A stretch of DNA of 64,000 nt from Halomonas sp. (GCF_020832045.1 NZ_JAFIFK010000024.1:38706-102705), one strand, 5' to 3'; numbered from the stretch's first letter, positions 49,366 through 59,343 are shown. Numbers and translations: made by a program. The notes: generated from the sequence alone by a model not told the origin.

Positions 49366-50343
49366 ATGCCCGACAATTCCACGGCTACATCCTGTGTTGC
49401 CGCCACCCCCCGCTGGGTCGGCGTACTGACACTGCCGGGCTTCTCGTTGCTGGCTCAGGCTTGTGCCCTGGAGCCGCTGACGGTGGCCAATCAGCTGGCC
49501 GGCCGCCGGCTCTATCGTCTGCAGGCGTTCTCCCCGGCTGGGGGCGAGGTCGTCAGTATGGCCGATATCAGCCAGACGGCCTGCACCCCATTCGAGCTTG
49601 CTTCGCCCGAGCTGGACATGTTGATCGTCTGTGCGCCCAGCCCTTTGCCATCCATGCATGAAAGCGCCTTACCGGGCCAGCTGCGCCTGCTGGGGCGCAG
49701 CGGTGTGGTATTGGTGGGGGTGGGGGGTGGCACCGAGCTGTTGGCGCGTGCGGGTGTGCTGGACGGCTATCGCGCCACGCTGCCTTGGCAGCGCTTCGCC
49801 GCCTTCACACGGGATTTTCCTCGTGTGCGCTTGACCCAGCAGCTGTTCGAGATCGACCGCGACCGCCTCACCTGTGGCGGCGGCACGGCGGCCATGGACA
49901 TGATGATGACGCTGATCGCCACCCATCACGGTAACGAGCTGGCAGAGCGCGTCTCGGAGCATTTCGTGCTCGAGCGGGTGCGTATGGGCGACGAACCGCA
50001 GCAGGTGCCGCTGCGCGCCCGGTTGGGCCATGCCCCGGCACCGCTGGTGGACGCCGTCATGCTGATGGAAGCCAACATCGAAGAGCCGCTGACCACCCAT
50101 GAGTTGGCCGAGCACCTGGGCATCTCGCGCCGCCAGCTCGAGCGGCTGTTCAAGAAGTACCTTCAAGCCGTGCCTGGCCGCTATTACCTCGACCTGCGCT
50201 TGAAGGAGGCCCGCCGCCTGCTTCGTGAGAGCGACCTGCCCGCAGGGGAGATCGCCATGAAGACGGGTTTCTCCTCGCCCGCCCATTTCTCCACCGCCTA
50301 CCGCAACCATTTCGGGGTAACCCCGCGCGAAGAACGCCTTTAA
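49366..50343 (+). CDS. AraC-family (GlxA-type) transcriptional regulator, ArgR-like candidate
   Basis: 325 aa regulator with an N-terminal DJ-1/PfpI-like (class I amidotransferase) sensor domain (VGVLTLPGFSLLAQACALEPL to about residue 190) and a C-terminal AraC helix-turn-helix pair (LTTHELAEHLGISRRQLERLFKKY, then PAGEIAMKTGFSSPAHFSTAY split across two helices). It lies just upstream of the AST arginine operon. In Pseudomonas aeruginosa the arginine activator ArgR is of this type, so control of ast is plausible but not proven. The start at MPDNSTATSC is the best fit; no strong ribosome site is visible. Upstream frame to 49255 crosses a hairpin. Confidence 0.85.
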   Translation: MPDNSTATSCVAATPRWVGVLTLPGFSLLAQACALEPLTVANQLAGRRLYRLQAFSPAGGEVVSMADISQTACTPFELASPELDMLIVCAPSPLPSMHESALPGQLRLLGRSGVVLVGVGGGTELLARAGVLDGYRATLPWQRFAAFTRDFPRVRLTQQLFEIDRDRLTCGGGTAAMDMMMTLIATHHGNELAERVSEHFVLERVRMGDEPQQVPLRARLGHAPAPLVDAVMLMEANIEEPLTTHELAEHLGISRRQLERLFKKYLQAVPGRYYLDLRLKEARRLLRESDLPAGEIAMKTGFSSPAHFSTAYRNHFGVTPREERL

Positions 50344-50688
50344 GTAAACACTGCACAAATGCCTGCGCGAGCGAATCGCTGCGCTATATCCGCCATCCAT
50401 GGCGGCTACCCTTCGGGCCAGCCTAAGGCTGTTCAAATTCGTTCCCGACGAATTTGTGCGCGGTGCTGGTGCGCCAGCCCGGTCAGAATCCTCACATATA
50501 CCGCATATGCTCCGGTTCTTGCGCTCCGTGCGCCTTGCGATTCTTCTCGCTCGCCGGTTTGTTCAGCGCTTCCTTGAGTCCTTATCTAGAAGTCGGGGTC
50601 CCATTGCTGAAAGCCGGCCGGCGCGTCGCTCCTTATACTCGAGTGACATCGTTGCGTTGCTATCACTTTTGCAGGAATGGAGACCGAG
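50344..50688. repeat. Gene-free stretch with hairpin, possible dispersed repeat element
   Basis: No credible ORF in 345 bases between the regulator and astC. It contains a perfect hairpin CAAATTCGT / ACGAATTTG (50434-50456, loop TCCCG) and, from about 50470 to 50575, a stretch with CATATACCGCATATGC and CGCTCGCCGG-TTTGTTCAGCGC. From memory this type of sequence recurs in intergenic regions of Halomonas genomes, but I cannot verify that here. TATACT at 50635 may be the -10 of astC, but no convincing -35 pairs with it. Confidence 0.45.
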
Positions 50689-51903
50689 ATGAGCCATACC
50701 CCGACCCGTGCCGACTTCGACCAGTACATGGTGCCGAACTACTCCCCCCAGAAGGTCATTCCGGTGCGCGGCGAGGGTAGCCGACTGTGGGACCAGGAGG
50801 GGCGCGAGTACATCGACTTCGCCGGTGGCATTGCCGTCAACTCGCTGGGGCACTGTCATCCGGTGCTGGTGGAAGCGCTCACCGAGCAGGCCGGCAAGCT
50901 GTGGCACCTCTCCAATGTCTACACCAACGAGCCGTCGTTGAAACTGGCCAAGGCCCTGGTGGAGCGCACCTTTGCCGACAAGGCCTACTTCTGCTCCTCC
51001 GGTGGCGAGGCCAACGAGGCGGCGCTGAAGCTGGCGCGGCGCTGGGCCCACGACAACTTCGGTGAGCACAAGCATCGCATCGTCTCGTTCTATCAGTCGT
51101 TCCACGGCCGTACCTTCTTCACCGTGAGCGTGGGTGGCCAACCCAAGTATTCCCAGGGCTTCGGCCCGGTGCCGGGCGGCATCGTCCATGGTGAGTTCAA
51201 CAACCTCGACAGCGTGCGCGACCTGATCAACGACGACACCTGTGCGGTGATGGTCGAGCCGATGCAGGGAGAGGGCGGCATCCAGCCGGCCACTCAGGCG
51301 TTCCTGCAGGGTCTGCGCGACCTGTGCAATGCCCATGATGCGCTGCTTATCTTCGATGAAGTGCAGACCGGCGTGGGCCGCACCGGCTCGCTCTATGCCT
51401 ACATGGAGTACGGCATCGAGCCTGACATTCTTACCACCGCCAAGGCCCTGGGCGGCGGCTTCCCCATCGGTGCCATGCTGACTACCGATCGCGTCGCCCC
51501 GGCGCTGGCCATCGGTACCCACGGCTCGACCTACGGTGGCAACGCCCTGGCCTCGGCGGTGGCCCTGGCCGCCGTGGAGCACATCGATACCCCCGAAGTG
51601 CTGGGCGGCGTCAAGCAGCGCCACGATCTGTTCCGCGAGCATCTCGAGTCGATCAACCGCAAGTACGGCGTCTTCAAGGAGATTCGCGGTATGGGGCTGT
51701 TGGTTGGCGCCGAGATGTCGTCCGAGTACGAGGGCCGTGCCAAGGACATCCTGCCGCTGGCCATCGAAGAGGGGCTGATGGCGCTGATCGCCGGTCCCAA
51801 CGTGCTGCGCATGGCACCGTCTCTGGTGATTCCCGAGGCCGACATCGCCGAGGGCATGGCGCGGCTGGAGCGTGCGATCGAACGGCTGGTCGCGGCCAAG
51901 TGA
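50689..51903 (+). CDS. astC: Succinylornithine transaminase AstC (ArgD-type aminotransferase)
   Basis: PLP-dependent aminotransferase, 404 aa, converting succinylornithine to succinylglutamate semialdehyde in arginine catabolism; the same fold serves as acetylornithine transaminase. Motifs: [38 protein letters not shown] and the PLP lysine in [12 protein letters not shown]. Start at 50689 is used because GGAG lies six bases upstream; the ATG at 50677 touches AGGA. Heads the AST operon, so the catabolic role is preferred. Confidence 0.9.
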   Translation: MSHTPTRADFDQYMVPNYSPQKVIPVRGEGSRLWDQEGREYIDFAGGIAVNSLGHCHPVLVEALTEQAGKLWHLSNVYTNEPSLKLAKALVERTFADKAYFCSSGGEANEAALKLARRWAHDNFGEHKHRIVSFYQSFHGRTFFTVSVGGQPKYSQGFGPVPGGIVHGEFNNLDSVRDLINDDTCAVMVEPMQGEGGIQPATQAFLQGLRDLCNAHDALLIFDEVQTGVGRTGSLYAYMEYGIEPDILTTAKALGGGFPIGAMLTTDRVAPALAIGTHGSTYGGNALASAVALAAVEHIDTPEVLGGVKQRHDLFREHLESINRKYGVFKEIRGMGLLVGAEMSSEYEGRAKDILPLAIEEGLMALIAGPNVLRMAPSLVIPEADIAEGMARLERAIERLVAAK

Positions 51904-51953
51904 AGTCTGGTCAAGCCATGCCCCCTCCCGCCAATCGACCTGGAGATCTCGCC

Positions 51954-53027
51954 ATGATGGTCGTACGCCCCGTTCGGCCGGCCGACCTGCCGGCCCTGGA
52001 GCGACTGGCGGGCTTGGCGACGCCGAGCCTGACCAACCTGCCGGCCCATCGAGACCGTCTCGAGGAGCGCATCGCCCGCTCGCGGCAGTCGTTCGGGCGC
52101 GAAGTGGACTTTCCCGGCGACGAACACTACACCTTCGTGCTCGAGGACCTCGAGCGCGGCGAGGTGGTGGGCACCGCCACCCTGCGCGCCGAGGCAGGCG
52201 CGCGGGAGGCCTACTACACCTATCGTCAGGAAACGCTGATTCACGCCTCGCAGCAGCTCAACGTGCGCCGTGAGGTACAGACCCTGGCGCTCTCCCACGA
52301 GGTTTCCGAAACCACTCAGCTATGCGCGCTATCGCTGGATCCCCGCTATCGCGGTACCAGCGCAGAAAGCCTGCTGCGCCGCGCGCGGTTGATGTTCATC
52401 GCCCAGTATCCGGAACGCTTCGCCGAGGTGCTGGCGATGGCCTTCCCCGGCTATCTCGACGAGCAGAACGAATCGCCGTTCTGGAACAGCGTTGGCCGCC
52501 ATTTCTTCGTGCGTGACTATCACGAGATCAATTATCTCGCCGGGGTTCGCTCGAAGAGCTTTATCGCCGAGGTGATGCCGCAGTTTCCCCTCTACCTGGC
52601 GCTGCTCACCCCCCAGGCCAGGGCCGCTATCGGGCGTGAGCATCCGGCTCATGAGGCGGCCATGGCCGAGATGCTGGCCGAGGGTTTCATGCGTTCGCGT
52701 CACGTCGACCTGTTCGATGCCGGCCCGGTGATCAAGGGCGAACGCGAACGCTTGCACACCTTCCGTCGCGCCGCCTGGCACCCGGTGCGAGTGCGTCCGG
52801 CACACGCGCTGCCGGATGCCGAGCCGGCAATGATTGCCAACCAGCGGCTGGCCGATTTCCGCTGCGTGATAGCGCGCTATGCGCTGTCGCCTACCGGCCA
52901 GCTGATGCTCTCCCCCGAGCACGCCGAGCTGCTCGGCGTGGAGGAGGGGCGAGCGGTGCTGGCGGCGCCATTGGCGCTGCCCACCGCCGGTGAGGACGAA
53001 CTGGGCTTCGACGAGGGAGAGCTGTGA
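51954..53027 (+). CDS. Arginine N-succinyltransferase, alpha subunit (AruF-like)
   Basis: 357 aa member of the AstA family, catalysing succinyl-CoA + arginine to N2-succinylarginine. Pseudomonas has two paralogous subunits, AruF (alpha) and AruG (beta); this upstream, more divergent copy fits alpha. Family blocks: MMVVRPVRPADLPALERLA, TSAESLLRRARLMFIAQ, FPGYLDEQNESPFWNSVGRHFF. Start follows GGAG eight bases upstream. Ends one base into the next gene. Confidence 0.93.
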   Translation: MMVVRPVRPADLPALERLAGLATPSLTNLPAHRDRLEERIARSRQSFGREVDFPGDEHYTFVLEDLERGEVVGTATLRAEAGAREAYYTYRQETLIHASQQLNVRREVQTLALSHEVSETTQLCALSLDPRYRGTSAESLLRRARLMFIAQYPERFAEVLAMAFPGYLDEQNESPFWNSVGRHFFVRDYHEINYLAGVRSKSFIAEVMPQFPLYLALLTPQARAAIGREHPAHEAAMAEMLAEGFMRSRHVDLFDAGPVIKGERERLHTFRRAAWHPVRVRPAHALPDAEPAMIANQRLADFRCVIARYALSPTGQLMLSPEHAELLGVEEGRAVLAAPLALPTAGEDELGFDEGEL

Positions 53028-54073
53028 TGCGTATCCGACCGATTGCCGAGGGCGACCTGGAAGAACTGCAGAAGATCGCCCGCGAAACCGGAGTCGGCTT
53101 CACCTCGCTGCCCGACAACCGTGAATTCCTCAGCGACAAGATCGCCGCCGCGGTCAGTGCTTTCGAGCAGCGCACGCCGGCCGACCGGCGCAACTACTTC
53201 TTCGTACTCGAAGACGAAACCAACGGCGAGTTGGCGGGCTGTTGCGCCATCGAGGGGCAGGTGGGCCGCGAGGTACCGTTCTATCACTACCGCCTGGGCA
53301 CACTGGCCCACTCCTCGGTGCAGCTCGACCTGCACCGCACCATCGACACCCTGTTTCTCAGCTCCGACCACACCGGCGACGCTGAAGTGGCCTCGCTGTT
53401 CCTGCGCCCCGCCTTCCGCGGCAAGGAGCGTCGGCACCAGCGTAACGGCACGCTGTTGTCGCTGGTGCGCTGGCTGTTCATGGCCGAGTTTCGCGACCAG
53501 TTTCCCGACAAGGTGCTGGCCGAGATGCGTGGCGTGTTCGATGAGCGTGGCAAGAGCCCGTTTTGGGAGTGCCTGGGCAGCCACTTCTTCCCCATGGACT
53601 TCGACGAGGCCGATCGCCTCACCGGGCTGGGTCAGAAGAGCTTCATCGGCGAGCTGATGCCCAAGTTCCCCATCTATACCCCCTTCCTTTCCGACGAGGC
53701 ACGGGCCTGTATCGGCAAGGTGCACCGCGATACCCGCCCGGCGCTGGCCATGCTCAAGAAAGAGGGCCTGCGTTGGGAAGGTTACATCGACATCTTCGAT
53801 GGCGGGCCCACGGTGGAGGCTTACATCGACGACGTGCGCGCGATTCGCAAGTCGCGACGCTGTCGGGCCGAGATTCGCAGCGGCAGCGAGACGCCCAGCG
53901 GGCGTCCGCGCTGGCTGGCGGCGAGCACCGGCATGGCGAATTTCCGCTCCGCCTGGGTGGCCCATGGCCCCGACGAGGAGGGCACCCTCACCTTGAGCGA
54001 GGCAGAAGCGCAGCGGCTGGGCGTGGCGGCCGGCGACTCGCTGCGCGTCCTGGATACCGAGGAGACATCATGA
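53027..54073 (+). CDS. astA: Arginine N-succinyltransferase, beta subunit (AruG/AstA)
   Basis: 348 aa, closer to E. coli AstA, pairing with the alpha subunit. Blocks: MRIRPIAEGDLEELQKIA, TSLPDNREFLSDKI, RKGRR-like LFLRPAFRGKERRHQRNGTLLS and DERGKSPFWECLGSHFF. The ATG overlaps the previous stop by one base (TGATG) with GGGAGAG upstream; GTG at 53024 is a possible alternative. Four-base overlap (ATGA) with astD. Confidence 0.95.
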   Translation: MRIRPIAEGDLEELQKIARETGVGFTSLPDNREFLSDKIAAAVSAFEQRTPADRRNYFFVLEDETNGELAGCCAIEGQVGREVPFYHYRLGTLAHSSVQLDLHRTIDTLFLSSDHTGDAEVASLFLRPAFRGKERRHQRNGTLLSLVRWLFMAEFRDQFPDKVLAEMRGVFDERGKSPFWECLGSHFFPMDFDEADRLTGLGQKSFIGELMPKFPIYTPFLSDEARACIGKVHRDTRPALAMLKKEGLRWEGYIDIFDGGPTVEAYIDDVRAIRKSRRCRAEIRSGSETPSGRPRWLAASTGMANFRSAWVAHGPDEEGTLTLSEAEAQRLGVAAGDSLRVLDTEETS

Positions 54074-55539
54074 ACGCGATGCAACAGCTGATGATCGGCG
54101 GCCGCTGGCTGCCGGGCGAGGCGAAGGGCTTCACCAAGTGCGATCCGGTTTCTGCCGAGACCCTGTGGCAGGGGGGAAGCGCCAGCGACAGCCAGGTGGC
54201 GGCAGCGGTAGAGGCTGCCCGCAGTGCTTTCCCGGCCTGGGCGCGGCTCGGCTTCGCCGAGCGTTTGAGCGTAGTGGAGCGCTTTCGGGAACTGCTGGAG
54301 ACCCACCGCGAGGACCTGGCCCGGGCGATTGCCTGCGAGACGGGCAAGCCGCTATGGGAAGCGCGCACCGAAGTGGGCGCCATGATCGGCAAGGTGGCGA
54401 TCTCGGTGCGCGCGTATCAGGAGCGTACCGGCGAGCGCAGTCGCGATCTGGGGGATACCACGGCCGTGCTGCGCCACCGGCCTCATGGGGTCATGGCGGT
54501 CTACGGCCCCTACAACTTCCCCGGACACTTACCCAATGGCCATATGGTGCCGGCACTACTGGCCGGTAACACGGTGGTATTCAAGCCCAGCGAGCAGACC
54601 CCGCTGACCGCCGATCTGACCCTGCAGTGCTGGCATGAGGCAGGCTTGCCCGGCGGCGTGATCAACCTGGTGCAGGGCGGTGCTTCAGTGGGCCAGGCGC
54701 TGTCGTCGCACCCGGGTATCGACGGCTTGCTGTTTACCGGCAGCGCTCGGGTCGGTGGCTTGCTCAACCGCCAGTTCGCCGACCAGTTGGAGAAGATCCT
54801 GGCGCTGGAGCTGGGCGGCAACAATCCGCTGGTGGTCAAGGACGTTCATGACCAGGACGCCGCTGTGATGACCATTCTGCAGTCGGCCTTTCTCTCGGGC
54901 GGACAGCGCTGCACCTGCGCCCGGCGGCTGATCGTGCCCGAGGGGCAGGTCGGCGATCACCTGCTCGATGCCCTGGTCGATGCCATGGCCCGCCTGCGGG
55001 TGGCAGGGCAGTTCGAGGAGCCGGCACCGTTCTATGGCGGCCTCGTCAGCCGCGAGGCGGCACAGGGGCTGCTCGAGGCCCAGGACGAACTGGAGGCGCT
55101 GGGCGGCGTGGTGCTGGCACGCATGGAGTGCCTGAAAGAGGACACCAGCCTGCTCTCGCCGGCGTTGATCGACGTGACCGGACTCGATGTGCCCGACGAA
55201 GAGCACTTCGGCCCACTGCTCAAGGTTTATCGCTACCGCGACTGGGATCACGCTCTGGAGCTGGCCAACGACACCCGTTATGGCCTCGCCGCCGGGCTGA
55301 TTGGCGGCGAGCGCGCCGATTGGGACGACTTCCTGCTGCGCATTCGCGCCGGCATCGTCAACTGGAACCGCCAGACCACCGGTGCATCCGGCGATGCCCC
55401 GTTCGGCGGAGTGGGCGTCAGCGGCAACCATCGTCCCAGCGCCTATTACGCGGCGGACTACTGCGCCTACCCGGTGGCCTCGATGGAGGCCGAGACCCTG
55501 ACCCTGCCTGACAGCTTGCCGCCCGGAGTGGTGTTATGA
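54070..55539 (+). CDS. astD: Succinylglutamate-semialdehyde dehydrogenase
   Basis: NAD+ aldehyde dehydrogenase of 489 aa oxidising succinylglutamate semialdehyde to succinylglutamate. ALDH landmarks: [19 protein letters not shown], catalytic Glu in [10 protein letters not shown], catalytic Cys in [11 protein letters not shown], and [10 protein letters not shown]. The start is the ATGA overlap with astA. A longer in-frame extension to 53563 runs through astA in another frame and is rejected. Confidence 0.97.
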   Translation: MNAMQQLMIGGRWLPGEAKGFTKCDPVSAETLWQGGSASDSQVAAAVEAARSAFPAWARLGFAERLSVVERFRELLETHREDLARAIACETGKPLWEARTEVGAMIGKVAISVRAYQERTGERSRDLGDTTAVLRHRPHGVMAVYGPYNFPGHLPNGHMVPALLAGNTVVFKPSEQTPLTADLTLQCWHEAGLPGGVINLVQGGASVGQALSSHPGIDGLLFTGSARVGGLLNRQFADQLEKILALELGGNNPLVVKDVHDQDAAVMTILQSAFLSGGQRCTCARRLIVPEGQVGDHLLDALVDAMARLRVAGQFEEPAPFYGGLVSREAAQGLLEAQDELEALGGVVLARMECLKEDTSLLSPALIDVTGLDVPDEEHFGPLLKVYRYRDWDHALELANDTRYGLAAGLIGGERADWDDFLLRIRAGIVNWNRQTTGASGDAPFGGVGVSGNHRPSAYYAADYCAYPVASMEAETLTLPDSLPPGVVL

Positions 55540-56897
55540 GCCAAACGACGAACGCCGACTACCGGGAAGTCAATTTCGACGGCCTGGTGGGCCCCACCCA
55601 CAACTACTCGGGCCTGGCCCACGGCAATGTCGCTTCCATGAGTCATGGCGGGCTGCTCTCCAACCCCCGGGAAGCGGCGTTGCAGGGCCTGGAGAAGATG
55701 AAGGCGCTGATGGATGCCGGCTACGCACAGGGTGTGCTGCCGCCTCAGCAGCGGCCTGATCTTGGCGCGCTGCGCTCGCTGGGCTTCTCCGGCAGCAATC
55801 GTGAGGTGCTGGCGCGGGCGGCCAGCGAGGCACCTCAGGTTCTTCGCGCGGTGTGCTCGGCCTCGAGCATGTGGACAGCCAATGCCGGGACGGTGACGCC
55901 GAGCCGCGATGCACCGGACGGGCGGGTGCACTTCACTCCTGCCAACCTGCAGTCGAGTTTCCATCGCTTTCTGGAGCCGGAAACCACCGGCCGCGTGCTG
56001 GCGGCCATCTTCCGCAGCGAGGCGCACTTCGCTCATCACCCGGTACTGCCGGCCACCCCGGCCTTCTCCGACGAGGGCGCGGCCAACCACACACGCCTGT
56101 GCGGCGAACACGGCGATGCCGGAGTACACCTGTTCGTCTACGGTCGCCAGGCCTTCGGCGGAGATTCGGCTCATGAGCCCAAGCGCTTTCCCGCGCGACA
56201 GACTCTGGAGGCGAGCCAGGCGGTAGCCCGCCAGCACGGCCTCTCGGAAGTCCAGACGGTATTCGCTCAACAGCATCCCGTCGCCATCGATGCCGGCGTG
56301 TTCCACAACGACGTGATCGCAGTGGGCAATGGCCCGGTGTTGCTCTATCACGAGATGGCTTTCCTCGACGAGCAGGCCACCCTCGAGGCGTTGCGCAGCA
56401 AGATGGCCTCGCCCTTGATTCCGGTGCGTGTGCCCAGCGAGGCGGTGAGCCTGGAGGATGCCGTGGCCTCCTACCTGTTCAATTCGCAGCTGCTCAGCAA
56501 CCCCGACGGCACCATGACGCTGGTGGTACCCGGCGAGTGCCAGGAACGCGAAGCGGTATGGCGCACCATCCAGGACCTCCTGCTGGCCGGCCACAATCCC
56601 ATCACCGATGTGATCGTCAAGGACGTCAAGCAGAGCATGCGCAACGGTGGTGGCCCTGCCTGCCTGCGCCTGCGCGTGGTCCTGTCGGATGCCGAGCGTG
56701 CCGCGTTGACCGGTCGCGTGCTGCTTACCGACGTCCTGCACGACGAACTCGTCGCCTGGGTCGAGCGCCACTACCGCGACCGGCTGGCACCCGACGACCT
56801 CGCCGACCCTCAGCTGGCCGACGAGACCCTGAATGCGTTGGATGAACTCACTCGCATACTTCAGATCGGCGCGGTCTATCCGTTTCAATTAGGATGA
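55536..56897 (+). CDS. astB: N-succinylarginine dihydrolase
   Basis: Splits succinylarginine into succinylornithine, CO2 and ammonia, 453 aa. Family start [21 protein letters not shown], then [26 protein letters not shown] and the active Cys near [14 protein letters not shown]. Four-base ATGA overlap with astD. In E. coli and Pseudomonas the next gene is astE; here a GNAT gene follows instead. Confidence 0.97.
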   Translation: MSQTTNADYREVNFDGLVGPTHNYSGLAHGNVASMSHGGLLSNPREAALQGLEKMKALMDAGYAQGVLPPQQRPDLGALRSLGFSGSNREVLARAASEAPQVLRAVCSASSMWTANAGTVTPSRDAPDGRVHFTPANLQSSFHRFLEPETTGRVLAAIFRSEAHFAHHPVLPATPAFSDEGAANHTRLCGEHGDAGVHLFVYGRQAFGGDSAHEPKRFPARQTLEASQAVARQHGLSEVQTVFAQQHPVAIDAGVFHNDVIAVGNGPVLLYHEMAFLDEQATLEALRSKMASPLIPVRVPSEAVSLEDAVASYLFNSQLLSNPDGTMTLVVPGECQEREAVWRTIQDLLLAGHNPITDVIVKDVKQSMRNGGGPACLRLRVVLSDAERAALTGRVLLTDVLHDELVAWVERHYRDRLAPDDLADPQLADETLNALDELTRILQIGAVYPFQLG

Positions 56898-56940
56898 GGT
56901 CATAGAGCGCAGCGCAGGCAACGTCCGGATAAGGAAATCT

Positions 56941-57414
56941 ATGCGAGATATCACCTTGGTACGCTTGAATGCAGACTCGCCCCATGTGGCTACGGTGTCG
57001 AGCTGGACCTACGCCGAATGGGGCCACCTGCATCCGGGCAGCACCGCCGAATCCTACCGCGAGGCATTTCGCCGCGAGTGCGGTGACGGCGGCGTGCCCT
57101 CCGTATTCGTGGCCATGGCAGGCCACCGGCCGGTAGGAACGGCGGCGTTGATGGCCGAGGACATGGACAGTCGTCGCGAACTCACGCCCTGGCTGGCCTC
57201 GGTGTTCGTGCTGCCAGAATGGCGCGGGCGGGGCATTGCCGCCAGGCTGATTCGCCGCGTCGAAGAGGAAGCCGCTGACAGCGGCTTCAGCCAGTTCTAC
57301 CTCTACACCCCCGACCAGCAGGGTCTCTATCGTCGTCTCGGCTGGCAAGACCATGAAGCGCTGAGTTACCGGGGCGAAGAGGTCACCATCATGCTGCGCA
57401 GTCTCGAGGCATGA
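56941..57414 (+). CDS. GNAT family N-acetyltransferase
   Basis: 157 aa acetyltransferase-like protein. Strand SVFVLPEWRGRGIAARLIRRVEEEA contains the acetyl-CoA motif (RGRGIA) and QFYLYTPDQQGLYRRLGWQ is motif B. Located 43 bases after astB and overlapping zapE by four bases. Substrate unknown; a link to arginine catabolism is only by position. Confidence 0.88.
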   Translation: MRDITLVRLNADSPHVATVSSWTYAEWGHLHPGSTAESYREAFRRECGDGGVPSVFVAMAGHRPVGTAALMAEDMDSRRELTPWLASVFVLPEWRGRGIAARLIRRVEEEAADSGFSQFYLYTPDQQGLYRRLGWQDHEALSYRGEEVTIMLRSLEA

Positions 57415-58556
57415 CGACCGCCTCGCCGCTGGCGTTGTATCACCAGGCAGTCGAGCGTCAGGGCTTTGCCCCTGACGAAGCGCAGCAGGCAGCCGCCATC
57501 CGGCTCGACACCTGCTTCCGGTCGTTGCACGACGAGGGTGTTTCGACGGAGGGCCAGGTCATATCCGGGGTTTATTTGTGGGGACCGGTGGGCCGCGGCA
57601 AGACCTGGCTGATGGATGGCTTTCAGCGCCACCTTCAAGTGCCCTCCCGGCGCCTGCATTTCCACCACTTCATGCGCTGGGTGCATCAGCGCCAGTTTCA
57701 GCTCAGCGGCACCGCCGACCCTCTCGCCGCACTGGCGCAAGAGATGACCTCCGAGGTGCGCGTGCTCTGCCTCGACGAACTGGTCGTCAGCGACATCGCC
57801 GATGCCATGCTGCTCGGTCGCCTGCTGCAGGCCTTGTTCGAGCACGGTCTGGTGCTGGTGTGCACGTCCAACCAGGCACCGCACCAGCTCTATGCCGATG
57901 GCTTCAACCGTGAGCGATTCCAGCCCGCCATCGAAGCCATCCAACGTCACATGGAAGTGGTTGAGCTCGACGGCGGCTATGATCATCGCCTGCACCCCGG
58001 GCGGCCATGTCAGCGTTACTGGGTGACCGAGCCTGGCCGGCCGAGCCCACTGGCAAACGTCTTCGAGCGCTTGAGGCAGGCTGAAACCGCCAGTGCCGAG
58101 CCAATTGAATTGGGCCATCGACGAATTGAGGTGGAACGCCGCAGTGAGAGCGTGGTGTGGTGTCGCTACGCCGAGCTGTGCGAGCAGCCGCTCTCCGCAA
58201 TGGACTTCATCGCGCTGGTCGACGAGTTCGATCACATCCTGCTCAGCGAGGTGCCGCGGCTGAACGATGCCCATGCGCTGGGCAGTATCGCTCGCGGTAC
58301 CGAAGATAGCGGCGAGCGTGTCGAGGCGGGTGAGCGGGCGCTGCCGCCGCTGTCGCGTCGTGACGATGGCGTGCGCCGTTTCATCGCCCTGGTCGACGAG
58401 TGCTACGACCGCCGAGTGCCGCTCCATATCGAAGCCGACGTCGCCATGGACGAGCTATATGCCGATGGCTACCTGGCATTTGCCTTCCGGCGCACCTTGA
58501 GCCGGCTGCAGGAAATGCAGCTGGAAAGGTTTGGTGGGCCACCTGCGAACGATTGA
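57411..58556 (+). CDS. zapE: Cell division ATPase ZapE (AFG1 family)
   Basis: AAA-type ATPase of 381 aa associated with the Z-ring. Walker A GPVGRGKTWLMDGF, then RRLHFHHFMRWVHQR, Walker B VLCLDELVVSDIADAM and VCTSNQAPHQLYADGFNRERF, all typical. ATG overlaps the GNAT stop (ATGA). Ordinary ZapE apart from being appended to the AST operon. Confidence 0.95.
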   Translation: MTTASPLALYHQAVERQGFAPDEAQQAAAIRLDTCFRSLHDEGVSTEGQVISGVYLWGPVGRGKTWLMDGFQRHLQVPSRRLHFHHFMRWVHQRQFQLSGTADPLAALAQEMTSEVRVLCLDELVVSDIADAMLLGRLLQALFEHGLVLVCTSNQAPHQLYADGFNRERFQPAIEAIQRHMEVVELDGGYDHRLHPGRPCQRYWVTEPGRPSPLANVFERLRQAETASAEPIELGHRRIEVERRSESVVWCRYAELCEQPLSAMDFIALVDEFDHILLSEVPRLNDAHALGSIARGTEDSGERVEAGERALPPLSRRDDGVRRFIALVDECYDRRVPLHIEADVAMDELYADGYLAFAFRRTLSRLQEMQLERFGGPPAND

Positions 58557-58566
58557 ACCGGCTTTG

Positions 58567-59163
58567 TCATTCGGTAAGCGGCGTCCCGATACACTGCCTG
58601 AAAACTGCGATCATGGGATCGTAATCACAGTAGTAAGCAGCGATGTTGGCTCGAATCCATTCGTCCCGATCCAGCCCGGCCCATGAAATCTCGTAGCCGC
58701 AATTGATGATCAGGTGCTCGAAGAGAATACGCTGCGCCCTGCCGTTACCATCCCGAAAGGGGTGCAGGACATTGAGATCACCGTAAAACTCGGCGGCGGC
58801 CACTATCAATTCGTTACGTTTAAGGCCTGTGAACCAGTCGGCTCGTTCTAACTGGGCGAATAGGTTTTTGGCTTCCGGCTCGAGGCGGTCGCAATGACAA
58901 AAGCGCGTATCGCCTTTGGAAATGTCGATGGCACGGATCTCGCCGGCCCAAGGATAAAGGTCGCCGAAGAGCTGCCTGTGCAGCCTCTTGAGATAGTCAA
59001 AATCGTAGGGCGGGAGAGAGAAAGGAATTCCGTCGGCAGCAATGATCGTCAGCTCGCGTTCGGCTTCCTGCAGGATTGTATCGTCACGAATCTTGAGAAG
59101 ATTCTTGAAAACGTTGGTACCGTCGTAACAGTAGGGATCCTGGCCGACGCCGTACTTGTCCAT
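58567..59163 (-). CDS. fic: Fic family AMPylase (putative adenylyltransferase)
   Basis: 198 aa Fic-domain protein, which transfers AMP to target hydroxyls. The catalytic motif HPFRDGNGRAQR is at 134-145, complete with the catalytic His, Asp and the ATP-contacting Asn-Gly and Arg. The flap region near GDTRFCHCDRL is present. No inhibitory helix (S/T-xxx-E-G/N) is visible in the chain, matching class I Fic proteins where inhibition comes from a separate antitoxin. The small gene immediately upstream is the likely partner. Confidence 0.93.
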   Translation of the reverse strand: MDKYGVGQDPYCYDGTNVFKNLLKIRDDTILQEAERELTIIAADGIPFSLPPYDFDYLKRLHRQLFGDLYPWAGEIRAIDISKGDTRFCHCDRLEPEAKNLFAQLERADWFTGLKRNELIVAAAEFYGDLNVLHPFRDGNGRAQRILFEHLIINCGYEISWAGLDRDEWIRANIAAYYCDYDPMIAVFRQCIGTPLTE

Positions 59164-59184
59164 GACAGCAGCTAGTAGCCACGC

Positions 59185-59343
59185 TCAACGCTGGCGATAT
59201 TTTTCCAGCGTGGCGGACTTGCTGGGTAGCGCATGTGGCGCATCGGGAGCACTGAACCCTTCCAGGCGCAGGCTGGCCGCATAGTTATGCTGCTTGACCT
59301 TGGCAAAATAGTCCTGCTTGGTCTTGAGGGATACCTTGATCAT
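59185..59343 (-). CDS. YhfG-family small protein, likely Fic antitoxin
   Basis: 52 aa protein starting MIKVSLKTKQDYFAKVKQ and continuing HNYAASLRLEGFSAP. This matches the E. coli YhfG pattern (TDKQ, then RNFQASRRLEG). In E. coli yhfG lies directly upstream of fic. Here the stop is 21 bases before the fic start in the same direction. The inhibitory motif of classic class I antitoxins is not obvious, as in YhfG. Too short for common gene callers, hence easily missed. Confidence 0.8.
   Translation of the reverse strand: MIKVSLKTKQDYFAKVKQHNYAASLRLEGFSAPDAPHALPSKSATLEKYRQR

Noticed and set aside
53563..54069. Fusion of a Gly/Arg-rich region to AstD
   Set aside because: This upstream frame overlaps astA in another frame and lacks any ALDH residues; the ATGA overlap at 54070 gives the canonical start.
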